From Streptomyces marinisediminis (lineage in GTDB: Bacteria; Actinomycetota; Actinomycetes; Streptomycetales; Streptomycetaceae), in NCBI RefSeq assembly GCF_026262575.1, contig NZ_JAPKFL010000006.1, positions 1 to 64,000 on the forward strand: a stretch of 64,000 nt of DNA. The letters are read 5' to 3'. The position numbers and the translations under genes are program-made. The notes beneath the pieces were generated by a model that ran no database searches, was not told the origin of the DNA, and saw only the letters and a list, made by a program, of their open reading frames with translations. Numbering within the stretch: position 1 is the stretch's first letter; each line of letters begins with the position of its first letter. Of this stretch, positions 42,371 to 51,661 are shown in pieces.

Positions 42371-42999
42371 ACCCCACATCTTTCCAGATGCCGGCGAGGG
42401 CCTTCCATCGTCGCGCCCTCGCGGACCACGGAGCACCCCTGGCCGAGGGCGGCCGGTGTCGCCCTCCACCGGACCGGGCCACCGCGCCGAGCCTCCGGTC
42501 CGCGCGGGCCGGTCGCCCGGAGGCGGGGGCGGTCACCGGCGGTTGCGCCGCACCGTACGGGGGCGCGCAACGGAACCCAGGTGAACAGACGCTCATTTCG
42601 CATTCCCTCATGCGGGACTGTGAACCTCCGGTGCCCGGGTAAAAAGAATTACAATAGTAATAGGGTAAATGATCTCTTCGGGTGGGCATTGATTCATTAG
42701 TTGCCATGGAGTGCCAGGTGTGAATGGCGTGAGCTGGCCAAAAGTTCTGTCGACCTCGTTGTCGGGGCTGTTCGTGAGTGGTGTCCGGTGTCGTGGTCGA
42801 GCAGAGTGCGGCTGTCCGGAAATGTCGTTACCCCTGGTGGAACGGTTCCAGGGTGGTTCGTGTGTGAGCACGAAAGAATTCCGGTGACAGGCGGATCGGA
42901 GGCGTCAATTGCTCCGTCAGGTCACCGCGCTTTTGCTGACTGGTTACTTCCGTGGCAATACGACAGTTCCCGTGTCTTCCAGAAGAAAAGGAGACGATC
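42371..42999. other. AT-richer intergenic region before the unknown 182-aa gene
   Basis: About 630 bases. The section up to 42600 is GC-rich; 42640-42700 is strikingly AT-rich (AAAAAGAATTACAATAGTAA at 42641-42660) for this genome, and 42700-42990 keeps a lower GC content. No convincing coding frame on either strand. It probably contains the promoters of rsbQ (left) and of the gene at 43000 (right) and looks like inserted DNA. Confidence 0.5.
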
Positions 43000-43548
43000 A
43001 TGGCGATCTCAGATCCGGAAGCCGCTCTGGAGGGTGTGCCGCACAGTACGTGGGAGCGCCTGGCCGAGCTGGCCAGCGAGCACCGTGCCGAGGAGGGCCG
43101 GCCTGCGGTGGGCGCGCAGGAGATGAAGTCGGACTACATCCGCAAGGCGCAGGACTACCACGAGGACCCGCCCGACAGGGTGGAGGTGGGACGGCCGGCG
43201 CCGGTGCAGCAGTCCAACGGTTGCTACTCGGTGGGCCCCTACGAGTTCTCCGTCGTCGGCCCGGTCGTCGTCGGGATCCAGGGCGAGTTCTGCCCCGGAC
43301 AGAACTGGTCGGCCACGCTGACCGCCTACCTGAAGGTGGCCGGCGAGATCGTCTGGAAGACCCAGTACGTGCTCTCGCGCGAACACTCCAGTGTCACCTT
43401 CAGCCCCAGCGTCGGGGTGGCGAAGGCGGACCTGACCATCGGGATCTACGGCAGCAACTACTGCCTGAGGATCTCCGGAGACGCCTGCTACTGGTGGTTC
43501 GGCTGGCGCTGCGCGAACTTCGACGAGACCCTGCACTGCTTCGGCTGA
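43000..43548 (+). CDS. Unknown 182-aa protein with aromatic, Cys-containing C-terminal half
   Basis: ATG at 43000 with AAGGAG 6 nt upstream; a longer frame from 42952 has no such site. Residues 1-70 are polar and helical (MAISDPEAALEGVPHSTWERLAELASEH). From about 75 on the protein is beta-rich: CYSVGPYEFSVVGPVVVGIQ, FCPGQNWSATLTAYLKVAG, LTIGIYGSNYCLRISGDACYWW and RCANFDETLHCFG, with six Cys. No signal peptide or membrane helix. Flanking DNA is AT-richer than the genome and a clean terminator follows. I recognise no family. It could be a cytosolic lectin- or pore-former-like protein, a phage-derived gene, or a secreted protein exported without a Sec signal. Confidence 0.6.
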   Translation: MAISDPEAALEGVPHSTWERLAELASEHRAEEGRPAVGAQEMKSDYIRKAQDYHEDPPDRVEVGRPAPVQQSNGCYSVGPYEFSVVGPVVVGIQGEFCPGQNWSATLTAYLKVAGEIVWKTQYVLSREHSSVTFSPSVGVAKADLTIGIYGSNYCLRISGDACYWWFGWRCANFDETLHCFG

Positions 43549-43569
43549 CCCACCACCTGCCGGGCACAC

Positions 43570-43610
43570 GTGTGCTGCGCGTCGACGTCTCGCGTCGGCG
43601 CGCAGCACAC
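43570..43610 (+). terminator. Hairpin after the unknown 182-aa gene
   Basis: A perfect 12-bp stem GTGTGCTGCGCG / CGCGCAGCACAC with a 17-nt loop that can pair further (GACG/CGTC). It starts 22 bp after the stop codon. The following stretch to 44050 (about 440 bases) is GC-rich with no supported gene. Confidence 0.7.
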
Positions 43611-44050
43611 CGCAGCCGAGGGCGCGCAGGAGCCCTTCGGCCGCGCAGCGCCCCCGTGCGCGACGGGGATCGGACCGGCGAATTGGCGGTACGGCCCGGA
43701 GGCGGTGCGTGCCGGTGCCGTGTTCCCCGACCGGGCGGTGAGGGGTCCGCCATCGGCGCGTGAGGCGGGCGGTCCTGCCGTCATCGGACGGCGACGCCGT
43801 GCCGACCGTGGTCGCCCGCGCCCGGTGCCCGGCCGGGGCGGGCGGGCGGCGACGGGTCCGCGGCGCGGCGCCGGAGCCGTCGGCACCCGCCCGGGCCCCT
43901 CGGAGGGGTGCGTACGCGCCGACGGCCCTCTCCGGCCCCAGGCGGGAGCCGGGATGTGCCTCTCGCCCGGGGCCGGACAGGGCCACGAGGGAAGGGAGGA
44001 CACGGGCGGAGTGGGGCCGGGGCGCCGCGCGCGGCTGACACCATGGGGCC

Positions 44051-44974
44051 ATGGAACTGCGCATCTTCACCGAGCCCCAGCAGGGGGCCGACTACGACAC
44101 GCTGCTCGCCGTGGCCAAGGCCACCGAGGACCTCGGGTTCGACGCCTTCTTCCGCTCGGACCACTACCTCGCGATGGGGGACTCGGACGGCCTGCCCGGC
44201 CCCACCGACGCGTGGATCACCCTCGCGGGGCTCGCCCGGGAGACCAGCCGCATCCGGCTCGGCACCCTGATGACGGCCGGCACCTTCCGGCTGCCCGGCG
44301 TGCTGGCCATCCAGGTCGCGCAGGTGGACGCGATGTCCGGGGGCCGCGTGGAGTTCGGCCTGGGCACGGGCTGGTTCGAGGCGGAGCACACCGCCTACGG
44401 CATCCCCTTCCCGAAGGAGAAGTTCAGCCGGCTGGAGGAGCAGCTCGCCATCGTCACCGGCCTGTGGAACACGCCCGCCGGCCAGACCTTCAGCTACGAC
44501 GGCGCCCACTACCAGCTCGCCGACTCGCCCGCGCTGCCCAAGCCCGCGCAGGCTAAGGTGCCGGTCCTGGTCGGCGGGCTGGGGGCGACGCGCACGCCCC
44601 GGCTGGCCGCCCGCTACGCCGACGAGTTCAACATCCCCTTCGCCTCCCTCGACGACACCGCCCGCCAGTTCGCCCGGGTGCGGGCGGCGGCCACCGAGGC
44701 CGGACGCGACGCGGACGAGCTGGTGTACTCCAACGCGCTGGTGGCCTGCGTCGGCCGGGACGACGCCGAGGTGGCCCGCCGGGCCGCCGCCATCGGCCGG
44801 GAGGTGGCCGAGCTGAAGGAGAACGGGCTGGCCGGGTCGCCGGCCGAGGTGGTGGACAAGATCGGCCGGTACGCCGAGACCGGCTCCTCGCGCGTCTACC
44901 TCCAGATGCTCGACCTGGCCGACCTGGACCACCTGGAGCTGATCTCCTCCCAGGTCCAGTCCCAGCTCGCGTGA
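44051..44974 (+). CDS. LLM-class F420-dependent oxidoreductase
   Basis: 307 aa; ATG at 44051, no clear ribosome-binding site. Luciferase-like TIM barrel: LRIFTEPQQGADYDTLLAVAKATEDLGFDAFFRSDHYL, RLGTLMTAGTFRLPGVLA, QVDAMSGGRVEFGLGTGWFEAEH and LPKPAQAKVPVLVGGLGATRTPRLAARYADEFN. These are the blocks of the actinobacterial F420-dependent (TIGR03560-like) branch, which includes many orphan reductases. Substrate unknown. It overlaps the homocysteine methyltransferase start by a GTGA junction, so the two are co-translated. Confidence 0.87.
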   Translation: MELRIFTEPQQGADYDTLLAVAKATEDLGFDAFFRSDHYLAMGDSDGLPGPTDAWITLAGLARETSRIRLGTLMTAGTFRLPGVLAIQVAQVDAMSGGRVEFGLGTGWFEAEHTAYGIPFPKEKFSRLEEQLAIVTGLWNTPAGQTFSYDGAHYQLADSPALPKPAQAKVPVLVGGLGATRTPRLAARYADEFNIPFASLDDTARQFARVRAAATEAGRDADELVYSNALVACVGRDDAEVARRAAAIGREVAELKENGLAGSPAEVVDKIGRYAETGSSRVYLQMLDLADLDHLELISSQVQSQLA

Positions 44975-45873
44975 GCCGCCCCGCGTCCCCGCTGAACGCC
45001 GCCCTGGCCCGCGAGACGCTCGTCCTGGACGGCGGCCTGTCCAACCAGCTCGCCGACCAGGGCTGCGACCTGACCGACGCGCTGTGGTCCGCCCGGCTGC
45101 TGGCCGACGCGCCGGAGCAGCTCCGGGCCGCCCACGCGGCCTACGTCGCGGCGGGGGCGCGGGTGCTGATCACCGCCAGCTACCAGGCGTCGTTCGAGGG
45201 CTTCGCCCGCCGGGGCGTGCCCCGGCGGACGGCCGCCGGGCTGTTCGCGCGCAGCGTCCACCTGGCCCGCGCCGCGGCGGACGGGCACGCCGTGTACGTG
45301 GCCGCGTCCGTCGGCCCCTACGGCGCGGTGCTCGCCGACGGCAGCGAGTACCGCGGCCGCTACGGGCGGACGACCGCGGAGCTGACGGCCTTCCACCGGC
45401 CGCGCATCGAGGCGCTGGCGGCGGCGGAGCCGGACGTGCTCGCGCTGGAGACGGTCCCGGACGTGCGGGAGGCCGAGGCCCTGCTGCGCGCCGCCGAGGG
45501 CTGCGGCGTCCCGGTGTGGCTGAGCTACACCGTCGCCGGGGAGCGCACCCGGGCCGGGCAGCCGCTGCCGGAGGCCTTCGCGGTGGCCGCCGGGAACGAC
45601 CAGGTGGTCGCGGTCGGCGTCAACTGCTGTGCGCCCCGGGACGTGGCGCCCGCGGTGGCGGCGGCCACGGCGGCCACCGGCAAGCCCGCCGTCGCCTACC
45701 CCAACAGCGGCGAGGGCTGGGACGCCACCCGCGGCGCCTGGCGGGGGCCGGGCACGTACGCGGCCGCGCGGGCGCCCCACTGGCGGGACGCGGGCGCGCG
45801 GCTCGTCGGCGGCTGCTGCCGCGTCGGCCCGTCCGACATCGCCGCGACCGCCACCGCCCTCGCCACGCGCTGA
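44971..45873 (+). CDS. mmuM: Homocysteine S-methyltransferase (MmuM type)
   Basis: 300 aa; GTG at 44971. Blocks: [50 protein letters not shown] and [19 protein letters not shown]. The zinc-binding Cys residues are in GVNCCAP and GGCCRVGP. The family transfers a methyl group from S-methylmethionine (or SAM) to homocysteine, giving methionine without cobalamin or folate. Normal length. Confidence 0.9.
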   Translation: MSRPASPLNAALARETLVLDGGLSNQLADQGCDLTDALWSARLLADAPEQLRAAHAAYVAAGARVLITASYQASFEGFARRGVPRRTAAGLFARSVHLARAAADGHAVYVAASVGPYGAVLADGSEYRGRYGRTTAELTAFHRPRIEALAAAEPDVLALETVPDVREAEALLRAAEGCGVPVWLSYTVAGERTRAGQPLPEAFAVAAGNDQVVAVGVNCCAPRDVAPAVAAATAATGKPAVAYPNSGEGWDATRGAWRGPGTYAAARAPHWRDAGARLVGGCCRVGPSDIAATATALATR

Positions 45874-45993
45874 CCCTCCCGGCGGGCACCTCACCGCCAC
45901 CCGTCGGCCTCCCGACCGGGCCCCCGGCGGCCGACCCGGCCGTCCACCGACCGGGGCCGCACGGGACGGGCGGCGCGGCGGGGTGCCGGACGG

Positions 45994-46026
45994 CGCGAGC
46001 GGGGCGCGAGCGGGGCGCGAGCGGGG
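45994..46026. repeat. Three tandem copies of an 11-bp unit
   Basis: CGCGAGCGGGG occurs three times in direct succession in the gap between mmuM and the YbaK gene. A short microsatellite-like repeat; may vary between strains. Confidence 0.7.
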
Positions 46027-46116
46027 CGACACCGCCGACCGGTCCCCTGGGCACGTCCCGCTCGTCCCCGGTCGCCTCGCACGGCCGGGCCTCCCCCCGC
46101 GCCCCGCGGAGGCATC

Positions 46117-46668
46117 ATGCAGGTCGCCCGTCCCCCCGCCCACGCCCCCGAGCCCGCCCTGCCCGGCGCCCGGCCGCCGACGGCGGACGGCCACGACGTC
46201 TGCGAGCGGCTCATCCACCTCTTCCGCACCCGTGCCGTGCCCTACCGGACGATCCCGCACCCGCCCGAGGGCCGCACCGAGGCCGCCAGCCGGCTGCGCG
46301 GGCACCCGCTGGAGCAGGCGGCCAAGTCGCTGGTGGTGCGTGTGGCCACGGGCAAGCGGTCGCGGCGGTACGTGCTCGCCGTCGTCCCCGGCGACCGCCG
46401 CGTCGACCTGCCGGCCGTGGCCGCCCGGTACGGGGCCCGCGGCGCCGCCTTCGCCACCCGCGGCGTGGCCGAGCGGCTGGGCGGCAGCGTCAGCGGGTCC
46501 ATCGTGCCGTTCGCCTTCGCCGCGGAGCTGGACCTGCTGGTCGACGCCGGCCTGCCGAGCCAGCCGGAGATCTTCTTCAACGCCGGTCGGCTGGACCTCT
46601 CCGTCGCGCTGGCCGTCCCGGACTACCTGGCCCTGGCCGCCCCGGCGGTCGCGCCCATCGCCCGCTGA
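46117..46668 (+). CDS. YbaK/ProX-type aminoacyl-tRNA deacylase domain protein
   Basis: 183 aa; ATG with GGAGG 5 nt upstream. After about 30 Pro/Ala-rich residues: [35 protein letters not shown], then [33 protein letters not shown], the catalytic-Lys region of the YbaK/INS superfamily, and SGSIVPFAF, with [16 protein letters not shown] near the end. Such proteins hydrolyse mischarged aminoacyl-tRNA; the exact substrate cannot be read. Confidence 0.82.
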   Translation: MQVARPPAHAPEPALPGARPPTADGHDVCERLIHLFRTRAVPYRTIPHPPEGRTEAASRLRGHPLEQAAKSLVVRVATGKRSRRYVLAVVPGDRRVDLPAVAARYGARGAAFATRGVAERLGGSVSGSIVPFAFAAELDLLVDAGLPSQPEIFFNAGRLDLSVALAVPDYLALAAPAVAPIAR

Positions 46669-46798
46669 CGGCGGGCCCGTCCGCGCGGCGGCGGGGAGCG
46701 CGGCCCGCGGAGCGGCGGAATGCGGACACGGGGGAGCGGACGCGTCAACCTGGCCGAAGCCGTGGGCGGGGCGCGGTGGGCTCGGACAGGATGAGGGC

Positions 46799-48034
46799 AT
46801 GGGATTCCACGTCGACTCCGAGGCCGGGCGGCTGCGCCGCGTCATCCTGCACCGGCCGGGGCTGGAGCTGAAGCGGCTCACCCCCACCAACAAGGACGAC
46901 CTGCTCTTCGACGACGTCCTGTGGGTCCAGCGCGCCCGCCAGGAGCACGACACCTTCGCCGACGTGCTGCGCGAGCGCGGGGTGGAGGTGCACCTGTTCG
47001 CGGACCTGCTGGCCGAGACCCTCGACGTCCCCGCCGCCCGCGCGCTGGTGCTGGAGCGCGTGTTCGACGACAACGCCTACGGTCCGCTCGCCGCCGACCA
47101 CCTGCGCGCCGCCTACGCCGAGCTGTCCTCGCCGGAGCTGGCCCGGGCGCTGGTCGGCGGCGAGACCAAGCGCGAGTTTTTGGAGCGGCACGCCGAGCCC
47201 GTCTCCGTCCGCTTCCACGTCACCGACCCGGACGACTTCCTGCTGAGCCCGCTGCCCAACCACCTCTTCACCCGCGACACCTCCGCGTGGGTGTACGACG
47301 GCGTGGCGATCAACGCCATGCGCTGGCCCGCCCGGCAGCGCGAGACGGTGCACTTCGAAGCCGTCTACCACCACCACCCGCTGTTCACCGGGTCTTCGTT
47401 CAGCTTCTGGTCCAGCGGCGAGAGCACGCACCCGTCGACGATCGAGGGCGGCGACGTGCTGGTCATCGGCAACGGCGCCGTGCTGGTCGGGATGAGTGAA
47501 CGCACCACCCCGCAGGCGGTGGAGATGCTGGCCAAGGCGCTCTTCGACGCCGGTTCCGCCCGTACGATCGTGGCCCTGGACATGCCCAAGCGGCGTTCCT
47601 TCATGCACCTGGACACCGTGATGACGATGATCGACGGCGACACCTTCACCCAGTACGCGGGGCTGGGCATGCTGCGCTCGTACACCATCGAGCCGGCCGC
47701 CTCGGGGGAGGAGCTGAAGGTCACCGGGCACCCGCCGGAGCACATGCACCGCGCCATCGCCGCCGCGCTCGGCCTGGACGCCATCCGGGTGCTGACGCCC
47801 GTGCAGGACGTGCGCTCGGCCGAACGCGAGCAGTGGGACGACGGGTGCAACGTGCTCGCCCTGGAGCCCGGCGTCGTCCTGGCCTACGAGCGCAACGTCA
47901 CCACCAACACGCACCTGCGCAAGCAGGGCATCGAGGTGGTGGAGATCCCGGGCAGCGAGCTGGGGCGCGGCCGGGGCGGCCCGCGCTGCATGAGCTGCCC
48001 GGTGCATCGGGACCCGGTCGCGGGGACGCCGTGA
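46799..48034 (+). CDS. arcA: Arginine deiminase
   Basis: 411 aa; ATG at 46799 after GGATGAGG. Blocks: [56 protein letters not shown] (catalytic Asp), [24 protein letters not shown] (EGGD), [12 protein letters not shown] (catalytic His/Asp) and the nucleophile Cys in [13 protein letters not shown] at the end. It converts arginine to citrulline and ammonia. It is followed 84 bp later by ornithine carbamoyltransferase, the next enzyme of the arginine deiminase pathway; carbamate kinase (arcC) is not in the window. Confidence 0.95.
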   Translation: MGFHVDSEAGRLRRVILHRPGLELKRLTPTNKDDLLFDDVLWVQRARQEHDTFADVLRERGVEVHLFADLLAETLDVPAARALVLERVFDDNAYGPLAADHLRAAYAELSSPELARALVGGETKREFLERHAEPVSVRFHVTDPDDFLLSPLPNHLFTRDTSAWVYDGVAINAMRWPARQRETVHFEAVYHHHPLFTGSSFSFWSSGESTHPSTIEGGDVLVIGNGAVLVGMSERTTPQAVEMLAKALFDAGSARTIVALDMPKRRSFMHLDTVMTMIDGDTFTQYAGLGMLRSYTIEPAASGEELKVTGHPPEHMHRAIAAALGLDAIRVLTPVQDVRSAEREQWDDGCNVLALEPGVVLAYERNVTTNTHLRKQGIEVVEIPGSELGRGRGGPRCMSCPVHRDPVAGTP

Positions 48035-48062
48035 GCCCCCGCGCGGGGGGCACTGCATAGGG

Positions 48063-48078
48063 ATACGTCGCCACGTAT
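48063..48078. promoter_or_regulatory. Palindrome upstream of argF
   Basis: ATACGT and ACGTAT separated by CGCC, 40 bp before the argF start and within an AT-richer patch (TGCATAGGGATACG, TATATACTT). It is a candidate operator, perhaps for ArgR, although the match to an ARG box is only partial. Confidence 0.45.
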
Positions 48079-48118
48079 ATACTTCCGGTGTTTCCCGCAC
48101 GTGACCGAGGAGCCTCCC

Positions 48119-49126
48119 ATGGCGACAGACCTCACCGGCCGCCACTTCCTCAAGGAGCTCGACTTCGCTCCCGAGGAGTTCCGCGCGCTGATCCGGCTCG
48201 CCGCCGAACTCAAGGCGGCCAAGCGGCTGGGTACGGAGACGCCGCGCCTGCGGGGCCGCCACATCGCCCTCCTCTTCGAGAAGACCTCCACCCGCACCCG
48301 GTGCGCGTTCGAGGTGGCCGCCGCCGACCAGGGGGCGCACACCACCTACCTGGACCCCTCCGGCTCCCAGCTCGGCCACAAGGAGTCCGTCAAGGACACC
48401 GCCCGGGTGCTGGGCAGGATGTTCGACGCCATCGAGTACCGGGGAAGCGGCCAGCAGGTGGTGGAGGAGCTGGCCGCCCACGCCGGCGTGCCGGTCTACA
48501 ACGGCCTCACCGACGACTGGCACCCCACCCAGATGCTCGCCGACGCCCTCACCATGACCGAGCACGGCGCGGACCGCCCGCTGAGCGCGACCGCCTACGC
48601 CTACCTCGGCGACGCGCGCTCCAACATGGGCAACTCCTACCTCGTCACCGGCGCCCTGCTGGGCATGGACGTGCGCGTCGCCGCCCCGCGCACCCTGTGG
48701 CCGCGCCAGGACGTCGTCGACCGCGCGCAGGAGCTGGCCAAGGAGACGGGCGCCCGCCTCACGCTCACCGAGGACGTCACCGAGGCGGTGCGCGGCGCCC
48801 ACTTCGTGGCCACCGACGTGTGGGTCTCCATGGGCGAGCCCGCGGCGGTGTGGGACGAGCGCATCCAGCTGCTGGCCCCCTACGCCGTCACCCTGGACGT
48901 CCTGCGCGCCACCGGCAACCCCGACGTGCGGTTCCTGCACTGCCTGCCCGCCTACCACGACCTGGGCACCGGCGTCGGCCGCGAGATCCACGCGCGGCAC
49001 GGGCTCACGTCCCTGGAGGTGACGGACGAGGTCTTCGAGTCGGCGCACTCCGTGGTCTTCGACCAGGCCGAGAACCGCATGCACACGATCAAGGCCGTCC
49101 TCGTGGCCACCCTGGCCGGCCCGTAG
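48119..49126 (+). CDS. argF: Ornithine carbamoyltransferase
   Basis: 335 aa; ATG at 48119 with GAGGAG 6 nt upstream (a GTG at 48101 lies before that site and is rejected). Carbamoyl-phosphate loop [28 protein letters not shown], and ornithine-binding HCLPAYHD (Cys) near the C-terminus. It links carbamoyl phosphate and ornithine with citrulline. The position after arcA favours the catabolic role (arcB), in which citrulline is broken down, but the sequence cannot separate arcB from argF. Confidence 0.94.
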   Translation: MATDLTGRHFLKELDFAPEEFRALIRLAAELKAAKRLGTETPRLRGRHIALLFEKTSTRTRCAFEVAAADQGAHTTYLDPSGSQLGHKESVKDTARVLGRMFDAIEYRGSGQQVVEELAAHAGVPVYNGLTDDWHPTQMLADALTMTEHGADRPLSATAYAYLGDARSNMGNSYLVTGALLGMDVRVAAPRTLWPRQDVVDRAQELAKETGARLTLTEDVTEAVRGAHFVATDVWVSMGEPAAVWDERIQLLAPYAVTLDVLRATGNPDVRFLHCLPAYHDLGTGVGREIHARHGLTSLEVTDEVFESAHSVVFDQAENRMHTIKAVLVATLAGP

Positions 49127-49313
49127 GGGCGGGGCGGCGGGCCAGGTTCTGGCCGGCCCTTCGCGTGGCATCGGGCAGCGGCGTCTGGCGCCGTGCGCCG
49201 CAGGGCGGAGGGTGGAGGGCGGCCGTCGTACCGGGCGTACACGGACGTGCCCGGCAACGCGGCGAGGGGCGGCGCCAGATGCAGCGGACCCGGCGGAAAC
49301 GGTCGGACAGGGT

Positions 49314-49541
49314 TCAGGAGCCGTCCTCGTCCCACCAGGTGTCGGACGGCTCCCGGCGGTTGGCCGCGACGGCGGCGACCGGCGGGATCAGGGCGGCGAC
49401 CACGCACATCGCGACGGCCAGCGGCACCGAGAGGTGCCGCACGACGAACCCGGCTCCGACGAACAGCGCCAGGCACACCGCCATCAGCGCGAAGTACCGG
49501 CGCTCACGGCGGGGCTGCGAGGCGGGCCTGCGGCCGGACAT
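49314..49541 (-). CDS. DUF3099-like small membrane protein
   Basis: 75 aa; ATG at 49539-49541. Arg-rich start, two membrane helices (YFALMAVCLALFVGAGFVV and VPLAVAMCVVAALIPPVAAVAAN), and a polar C-terminal tail ending DTWWDEDGS. This layout is that of the actinobacterial DUF3099 proteins. Function unknown. It stands alone between argF and the dehydrogenase. Confidence 0.75.
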   Translation of the reverse strand: MSGRRPASQPRRERRYFALMAVCLALFVGAGFVVRHLSVPLAVAMCVVAALIPPVAAVAANRREPSDTWWDEDGS

Positions 49542-49659
49542 GCTTCCAGCCTACGCCCGCCCCGCCCCCGGCTGACGGCCCCGCCGCCCCCCGGCTGACG
49601 GCCCCGCGTCCGCACCGCTCCCCGCCGCCCCCGGCCGACGCCCCGCCCCCGCCGGGGCG

Positions 49660-50541
49660 TCAGGCTCCGCGCAGGGCGTCGGTGCGCGTCCGCAGCGCGT
49701 GCAGCACCGCCACCATGTCCTCCCGCTCGTGCCCCTGCGCCACCGTCTCGCCGAACAGGGCGTGGCAGACGTCCAGCAGCGGCACGGCCACGTCCGCGTC
49801 CCGGGCCGCCTCGGCGATCAGCCGGTTGTTCTTGAGCACGTCGATGGCGGCCGCCTGCGCGTCGAAGTCCTGCGCGAGCAGCTTGGGCGCCTTCATCCGC
49901 GACACCGGGCTGGCCATCGGCCCGACGTCCAGCACCTGGAGGAACCGCTCGGTGTCCACCCCGTGCCGCTCCGCGAAGTGGAACGACTCCGTCAGTCCGG
50001 TGACCATCGTGATCAGGAACAGGTTGACCGACAGCTTCATCAGCGAACCGTTGGGCACCGGGCCGCAGTCGAAAGCCTCCCGGCACATCGGCCCCAGCAG
50101 TTCACGCACCTCCTTCACCGCCTCCTCCTCCCCGGCCAGCAGGGCGACGAGCTGCCCCGTCTCCGCCGGGACGCGGGAACCGGAGACCGGCGCCTCCACG
50201 AAGCGGCCGCCCGCCGCGCGCACCTCGGCCTCCAGCAGCCGCGCGTACGGCGGCGACGCCGTCCCCATCTGCACCACCGTGCGCCCGGCGACACGCCCGG
50301 CGAACTCCGCCGTGCCCCGGGCCAGGACCGCGTCGATCGCCGCGTCGTCGGACAGCATCAGCAGCACCACGTCCGACCGGGCGAACACCTCCGCCGCGCT
50401 CTCCGCCACCTGCGCGCCCGCCGCCCGCACCGGCTCGCACCGCTCGGGGGTGCGGTTCCAGACCACCAGCTCCGTGCCCGCCCGGGCCAGATTGAGCGCC
50501 ATGGGCCGGCCCATCACACCGAGCCCGAGGAAACCCACCAT
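49660..50541 (-). CDS. 3-hydroxyisobutyrate dehydrogenase-like NAD(P) oxidoreductase
   Basis: 293 aa from the ATG at 50539-50541 (a GTG one codon earlier has AGGCGG 6 nt upstream). NAD-binding [16 protein letters not shown] at the start, [12 protein letters not shown], the substrate block [17 protein letters not shown], and catalytic Lys in [13 protein letters not shown]. The family reduces or oxidises beta-hydroxyacids or imines (imine reductases belong to it); substrate unknown. Divergent from a TetR gene across a rich operator array, so it is likely the repressed target. Confidence 0.85.
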   Translation of the reverse strand: MVGFLGLGVMGRPMALNLARAGTELVVWNRTPERCEPVRAAGAQVAESAAEVFARSDVVLLMLSDDAAIDAVLARGTAEFAGRVAGRTVVQMGTASPPYARLLEAEVRAAGGRFVEAPVSGSRVPAETGQLVALLAGEEEAVKEVRELLGPMCREAFDCGPVPNGSLMKLSVNLFLITMVTGLTESFHFAERHGVDTERFLQVLDVGPMASPVSRMKAPKLLAQDFDAQAAAIDVLKNNRLIAEAARDADVAVPLLDVCHALFGETVAQGHEREDMVAVLHALRTRTDALRGA

Positions 50542-50563
50542 CACCGCGCACCGCCTTTCGTCC

Positions 50564-50606
50564 ATGACGGCCGTCATAGTAACGGCTACTATGACGAGTG
50601 TCATAG
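50564..50606. promoter_or_regulatory. TetR operator array between divergent genes
   Basis: Four alternating half-sites ATGAC / GTCAT lie at 50564, 50573, 50591 and 50600 (left ends). The main one is a perfect 9-bp inverted repeat GTCATAGTA / TACTATGAC around acggc (50573-50595). Flanking it are ATGACGGCCGTCAT (50564-50577) and CTATGAC/GTCATAG (50589-50606). It covers the space between the dehydrogenase and tetR starts. Confidence 0.8.
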
Positions 50607-50647
50607 ATAGGCTGGACGCATTCGCGTCAGCCAGTGGAAGGGCGGTC

Positions 50648-51235
50648 ATGGCGGTCCCCGAGCGGAAGCCGCGCGAACGGATGGTCTTCAGCGCCGCCCA
50701 GCTCATCCGGCGCGACGGCGTCGCCGCCACCGGCATGCGCGACGTCGCCGAGCACGCCGGCGCCCCCCGCGGCTCGCTCCAGCACTACTTCCCCGGCGGC
50801 AAGGAGCAGCTCGTCAACGAGGCCGTGGCCTGGGCCGGCCGGTACGCGGGCAAGCGGGTCGCGAAGTTCCTCGCCGCCATGGACACCCCCACGCCGAGCG
50901 GCCTGTTCGCCGCGATGGTCTCCCAGTGGACGGCGGAGTTCCACGCGGTCGGCTTCGCCTCCGGCTGCCCGGTGGCGGCGGCGACGGCCGACTGCGCCCG
51001 GTCCACCGACTCCACGCGCACGGCCGCCGCCGAGGCGTTCGCCGCCTGGACCGGCCCGGTGGCCGAGGCCCTGCGCGGCATGGGCGTGCCCCCCGAACGC
51101 GCCCACGCCCACGCCACCCTCATGATCAGCGCCCTGGAGGGCGCCCTCCTCATCGCCCGCGCCGAACGCGACACCCGGGCCCTCACCACCGTGGCCGCCG
51201 AACTCGCCCCCCTGCTGGACGGCGCCGTCCGCTGA
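50648..51235 (+). CDS. TetR-family repressor (LmrA/YxaF-like)
   Basis: 195 aa from the ATG at 50648 (GGAAGGGCGG 2 nt upstream). N-terminal helix-turn-helix: [46 protein letters not shown], the HTH of the TetR family. The C-terminal block [15 protein letters not shown] is typical of the LmrA/YxaF subgroup. The effector is unknown. It probably represses itself and the divergent dehydrogenase through the array at 50564-50606. Confidence 0.9.
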   Translation: MAVPERKPRERMVFSAAQLIRRDGVAATGMRDVAEHAGAPRGSLQHYFPGGKEQLVNEAVAWAGRYAGKRVAKFLAAMDTPTPSGLFAAMVSQWTAEFHAVGFASGCPVAAATADCARSTDSTRTAAAEAFAAWTGPVAEALRGMGVPPERAHAHATLMISALEGALLIARAERDTRALTTVAAELAPLLDGAVR

Positions 51236-51661
51236 CCCGGCGCCCCGGTTCGCCCGCCCCCGGCCCGCCGCTCCCGCGCGTCCCACGGCGACCACCTCGC
51301 GGCGTCACGGCCCGGGAAGAGCGGCGGGCGCGCGGCGGTGCCCGGACCCCGGCCCCGCGTCCGGGGCGGCCCCCCGGGCCGGAGGCCGCCGCGGAGGCGC
51401 GCGTCTGCGGTGCGACGGACCGGGCGCCGTCACGGGGTGGCCCCGGACGCGTGCGCCGGGGCCTGCGGCCCGCCCCACCCGGGCAGCCGCACCCCACGCC
51501 ACACCCGCACGCCTTCAGGGACACGTACGGCCGGGCCGCACCCGTTACGTAGTCACCTACCTACCGAACCCTGGATTGTTCCCCTCCGGCGCGCCCCCCC
51601 ATGGTGGTGCCGCACCACGGCCGAGCGGCGCCGTGGCAGTGGCACCGATACGGAGGCATGG
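51236..51661. other. Intergenic region before the subtilisin gene
   Basis: About 425 bases, mostly GC-rich. A less GC-rich stretch ACGTAGTCACCTACCTACC (51546-51564) about 100 bp before the gene is the likeliest promoter area. No gene, clear operator or hairpin was found. Confidence 0.4.

Noticed and set aside
42608..42871. 87-aa open frame on the minus strand in the AT-richer island
   Set aside because: No ribosome-binding site, no hydrophobic core or motif, and it overlaps the likely promoter area.
43000..43548. Idea that the 182-aa protein is a lanthipeptide or other RiPP precursor
   Set aside because: Too long, no leader-core boundary of a known class, and no modification enzyme nearby.
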